7,377 nucleotides of DNA from Aquificaceae bacterium (lineage in GTDB: Bacteria; Aquificota; Aquificia; Aquificales; Aquificaceae): the NCBI GenBank assembly GCA_015490115.1, contig WFYM01000006.1:1-7377 (forward strand), written 5' to 3'. Positions 5,139 through 7,377 of this stretch are shown here, in pieces. The notes beneath the pieces are model-generated. The model was not told the DNA's origin, searched no databases, and saw nothing but the letters and a program-made list of their open reading frames with translations. Position numbers and translations under genes: made by a program. The stretch's first letter is position 1; the number at the start of each line of letters is the position of its first letter.

Positions 5139-6469
5139 GATCCCTCACCTCCTCTCATCATCTCGGAAAGGGTGGTTACGAACTGCCTGAGGCGTTCTCT
5201 CAGCATCTCCGCCTCCGCTATGAAGGCTTCGAGCCTCGCGAACTCCCTCCTCAGGATCAGCTCCTCCTGAGCGAGCCTCCGGGCGAGCTGGGATATCCTC
5301 TCGTCTATCCTCTCTATCCTGTCGTTGAAGCTGTTTTCGAAGGACCTGAAGGTGTCCGAATAAACCTCGAGGAAAGACAAGAAAGAGTCTTTGAGGTTAG
5401 AAAGGGCTTCCTTCACCTTATTCGGGTCCTGAGAGAGGAGTTCGCCGAGCCTCGAACTTTCAAGGGATATCTTTCCCGTCTCACCGTTGTAGTCTATGAG
5501 TCCGAGTTCCACGAGGGGATCGAGCCTGTCCGCCATCCCGAATTTGACACCTGAGATCAGGTTCTCACCCAAGAAGGGAGCTTCCTCACCGACAGTCATC
5601 GAGTCCACAAGCTCGACTATGCCGTTGTAGTTCTTTACGAAGTCCTCTAAAAAGCCGGTCACCTTCGAGTAGTCTTCGGTTATCTTCACGGTCGCGTTCC
5701 CTGTAGCCTTTACAGTCAGCGTCACACCGGTTATCACGTTCTCGAAGGTGTTGGAGGGGCTTGTTATGGGAGAGCCTGAGCCTATCACTATCTCGGCGTT
5801 CTGGGCGCTTTGGAGGGTTTCGAGACCCGTTCCAAGCTCGGAAGGGAGTCCCGAGACCTCTATAACGTAGACACCGCCGGCTGTGTCCGTCTCTACGGTC
5901 GAGGCTCCGACGTCCACCTCTGAGAGCATGAGTCTATAAGATGTCCCGTCGTAGTATACGGAAGCTTTTACTCTGTTCTGGGCTGAGTTTATGGCGTTTA
6001 CGAGGTCCTCGAGTGTCTGCCCGGCGGTGTAGTCGACGGTGAAGGTTTCCTTACCGGATCCTGTGTCGTAGGTTATCGCGAGCGTTCCGGAAGCTGAGAA
6101 GGTTGCGGAGAGATCGGAGACACCTCCGTTCGAGACCCTTATCTCCGCCTGAGCGAGCCTGTTTACGGTCACGGAGAACTCTATCTCAGGAGCGTCACCC
6201 GTCACCTCGGCTGAGAGGACGTCCGTGTTCGAGACGGTAGCCTTCTTCCCAGAGAAGGCTTCTTCTATATCGAAGCTCTCAAAGAGGGAGATAAAGTCCC
6301 TTATGGCTCCTGAGAGGTTGCCGAGGGAGCTGAGCTTTGCCTGTATCTCAGCCTTCTCCTGCTGGAGCTTCTGTATCGGTATGGACTTTAACTTCATTAT
6401 CTGCTCCACCATGGCTCCAGCGTCGAACCAAGTTCCCGTTATGCCCGTCAGGAAAAGCTCACCAGCCAT
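5135..6469 (-). CDS. fliD: Flagellar filament cap protein FliD (HAP2)
   Basis: A 444-residue FliD, the cap that folds and inserts flagellin at the filament tip. The N-terminal conserved region (about 8-112) begins with ITGTWFDAGAMVEQIMKLKSIPIQKL and contains a coiled-coil stretch. A flagellin IN-type motif follows at about 128-187 (GTLAITYDTGSGKETFTV to YRLMLSEVDVG). The variable outer domains run to about 260. The conserved C-terminal region (about 265-440) ends in a long coiled coil (383-432, RIERIDERISQLARRLAQEE onward). There is no signal peptide, as expected for type III export. The start is one base from the flaG stop, and its end overlaps fliS by 4 bases, so flaG-fliD-fliS form one unit. 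Confidence 0.93.
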   Translation of the reverse strand: MAGELFLTGITGTWFDAGAMVEQIMKLKSIPIQKLQQEKAEIQAKLSSLGNLSGAIRDFISLFESFDIEEAFSGKKATVSNTDVLSAEVTGDAPEIEFSVTVNRLAQAEIRVSNGGVSDLSATFSASGTLAITYDTGSGKETFTVDYTAGQTLEDLVNAINSAQNRVKASVYYDGTSYRLMLSEVDVGASTVETDTAGGVYVIEVSGLPSELGTGLETLQSAQNAEIVIGSGSPITSPSNTFENVITGVTLTVKATGNATVKITEDYSKVTGFLEDFVKNYNGIVELVDSMTVGEEAPFLGENLISGVKFGMADRLDPLVELGLIDYNGETGKISLESSRLGELLSQDPNKVKEALSNLKDSFLSFLEVYSDTFRSFENSFNDRIERIDERISQLARRLAQEELILRREFARLEAFIAEAEMLRERLRQFVTTLSEMMRGGEGS

Positions 6470-6470
6470 C

Positions 6471-6839
6471 TCAGACCCTCTCGCTCAGCAAAACTCCGAG
6501 CATCTGGTCTATCCGCTTCATCAGCTCGAGTATCTGCTCGGGGGGTATCTGCCTTATCAGCCTGTTCGTGTCCCTCTCGAAGATCTTGACGACGGGTATC
6601 TCGAGCTGTTCGTCTATGTCTATTCTTAGATACCTGTTGAGGTAGTCGAGCTTCCTCTTTATCTCCTGAATTATCCTCTGAAGCTCGTCCCTTGTCGGGA
6701 CCGTCTCTTGGACAGCTTCCTTTGTTCTTCTCTCTATGTTCCTCCTTACAACTTCCGCTCCCCCTTCCGACCTTACAGCCCTCTCTACCTGAGCTATCAG
6801 GTGGAAGTCGATTTCCGAACCCTTAGCCGCTACCCTCAT
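6471..6839 (-). CDS. flaG: Flagellar protein FlaG
   Basis: A 122-residue product with the FlaG pattern in its second half: a helix ending LDYLNRYLRIDIDEQLEIPVV, then VKIFERDTNRLIRQIPPEQILELMKRI. The first half is charged and probably flexible. FlaG affects filament length and is commonly found between flagellin and fliD, as here; its molecular action is poorly known. I place the start at the ATG 6837-6839 because AGGAG at 6848-6852 (- strand sense) is 8 bases upstream. The in-frame GTG at 6846-6848, giving 125 residues, would sit directly on that ribosome binding site and is unlikely. The binding site lies in a perfect palindrome, so its access may be controlled. Confidence 0.88.
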   Translation of the reverse strand: MRVAAKGSEIDFHLIAQVERAVRSEGGAEVVRRNIERRTKEAVQETVPTRDELQRIIQEIKRKLDYLNRYLRIDIDEQLEIPVVKIFERDTNRLIRQIPPEQILELMKRIDQMLGVLLSERV

Positions 6840-6847
6840 CTCTCCCA

Positions 6848-6863
6848 CTCCTTATATAAGGAG
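6848..6863 (-). promoter_or_regulatory. 16-bp perfect palindrome containing the flaG ribosome binding site
   Basis: CTCCTTATATAAGGAG is an exact inverted repeat. In the flaG mRNA it can fold into a 6-bp stem with an AUAU loop that hides the AGGAG, 8 bases before the ATG. Alternatively it is a DNA operator, or its TATATA is a -10 element for a flaG promoter. It shares two bases with the preceding G-rich hairpin, so the two RNA folds compete at their edges. Confidence 0.6.
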
Positions 6864-6884
6864 GGGAGGGAGGGACCCTCCCCT
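6862..6884 (-). terminator. G-rich hairpin after flagellin, partial terminator or 3' stabiliser
   Basis: Stem AGGGGAGGG (6884-6876 in - strand sense) pairs perfectly with CCCTCCCCT (6870-6862) around a 5-base loop: 9 bp, 8 of them G-C. It begins 6 bases after the flagellin TAA. No run of U follows, only an AT-rich TTATATAA, so it is not a textbook intrinsic terminator. It may attenuate readthrough into flaG or protect the 3' end of an abundant flagellin mRNA. Confidence 0.6.
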
Positions 6885-6890
6885 TAACCT

Positions 6891-7377
6891 TTACCTCAGG
6901 AGCTGTAGGACGAGCTGGGGAAGCGTGTTCGCCTGTGCGAGCATAGCTATACCGGCTTGCATCCTTATCTGCATCGTCGTGAATGTGGACATCTCCTTGG
7001 CGAAGTCCACGTTCCTTATGACGTTTTCAGCTTGGTCCGTGTTGTCCTTGGCTACCTTCTGGGCGTCGTAGATGGACTGGAGGTTGTTCATGACAGCTCC
7101 GATTTGGGAGCGGACGGTGTCGACTTTACGTATTGCCATATCTACAATTAACAGGGCTTTTTCAGCACTTGCGTTATCAAGAACACTTATGCTGTATAAG
7201 TTCTGGAGGCCTACTGTCGATCCCGAAGCATAGTCAAAGTTCAAGCCCTCATTAAGATTTGATACGCCAACATAGTTCAAGCTGAACGCCTGCGGTGCGT
7301 AGATGTAAATTTTTCCAGTTTTAGCAACCTGAGCATATTGAGCAGTCGAAACATTTTGAGCTGTTACACTGGTTGCA
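6891..7377 (-). CDS. fliC: Flagellin, C-terminal part (5' end beyond window)
   Basis: The frame is open from the window edge to the TAA at 6891-6893, giving 161 residues. The in-frame TTG at 7278-7280 is an internal leucine, not the start. The last ~110 residues are the conserved C-terminal D1/D0 region: KALLIVDMAIRKVDTVRSQIG, AVMNNLQSIYDAQKVAKDN, RNVDFAKEMSTF and the terminal LAQANTLPQLVLQLLR, which is the part that FliS binds. The upstream ~50 residues (with AQNVSTAQYAQVAKTGKIYIY) belong to the variable, surface-exposed middle. By hand count that part is about 43% GC, against about 54% for the conserved end, with more A/T-ending codons. It heads the flagellin-flaG-fliD-fliS cluster. Its promoter is outside the window. 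Confidence 0.93.
   Translation of the reverse strand, partial: ATSVTAQNVSTAQYAQVAKTGKIYIYAPQAFSLNYVGVSNLNEGLNFDYASGSTVGLQNLYSISVLDNASAEKALLIVDMAIRKVDTVRSQIGAVMNNLQSIYDAQKVAKDNTDQAENVIRNVDFAKEMSTFTTMQIRMQAGIAMLAQANTLPQLVLQLLR

Noticed and set aside
6225..6645. Two + strand open frames (6225-6629 and 6337-6645) opposite fliD/flaG
   Set aside because: Both run antisense to recognised flagellar genes, with Ser/Pro-rich shadow composition and no start signals.
6846..6848. GTG start for flaG giving 125 residues
   Set aside because: The ribosome binding site AGGAG would touch this codon, whereas the ATG three codons later has ideal 8-base spacing.
7278..7280. TTG as start of a 129-residue flagellin-like protein
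   Set aside because: The frame is open for 32 more codons to the window edge, no ribosome binding site precedes the TTG, and flagellin is much longer; the codon is an internal Leu.
1..7377. Mobile elements, CRISPR arrays, toxin-antitoxin or defence genes
   Set aside because: No transposase, integrase, repeated spacer pattern or direct repeats flanking the tRNA were found; all sizeable open frames are housekeeping or flagellar genes.

Overview
The window looks like ordinary chromosome from a thermophilic bacterium, most likely a member of the Aquificaceae (a relative of Aquifex, Hydrogenobacter, Thermocrinis or Hydrogenivirga). The grounds are: AGG/AGA as the dominant arginine codons, frequent ATA isoleucine codons, Glu/Lys/Arg-rich proteins with purine-rich sense strands, very tight gene packing, and protein sequences that look Aquifex-like from memory. 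No search was run, so the genus is open. I see no insertion sequence, prophage, CRISPR array or other mobile element.

Left part (1-2070, + strand): a compact row holding the last 33 codons of an unidentified upstream gene, the alpha subunit of a two-subunit class I [4Fe-4S] fumarate hydratase, a four-helix membrane protein resembling the DUF4149/TMEM205 group, translation initiation factor IF-3 (infC) and ribosomal protein L35 (rpmI). Genes touch or overlap. rplT (L20), the usual third member of the infC-rpmI operon, is not here, nor is a fumarase beta subunit.

Middle (2067-4490): nadE, a glutamine-dependent NAD+ synthetase, lies on the - strand and converges on rpmI with a 4-base overlap of stop codons. 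About 55 bp separate its start from a + strand unit made of tRNA-Val(GAC) followed 17 bp later by hisB (histidine biosynthesis). A good sigma70-type promoter (TTGACT, 17 bp, GATAAT) drives the tRNA and overlaps the presumed nadE promoter. The tRNA has C instead of the near-universal U at position 33.

Right part (4487-7377, - strand): a late flagellar filament cluster, read right to left: flagellin (C-terminal part only; the gene leaves the window), flaG, fliD (filament cap), fliS (flagellin chaperone) and a small helical protein in the place where fliT usually sits. It converges on hisB, again with a 4-base CTAA stop overlap. Between flagellin and flaG are a strong G-rich hairpin and a perfect 16-bp palindrome containing the flaG ribosome binding site, a plausible arrangement for making much flagellin and little cap or chaperone.

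Nothing here amounts to a new multi-gene system. The points most worth a second look are the C33 tRNA, the two candidate leaderless genes (rpmI, nadE), the control region before flaG, and the abrupt drop in GC within the flagellin gene.
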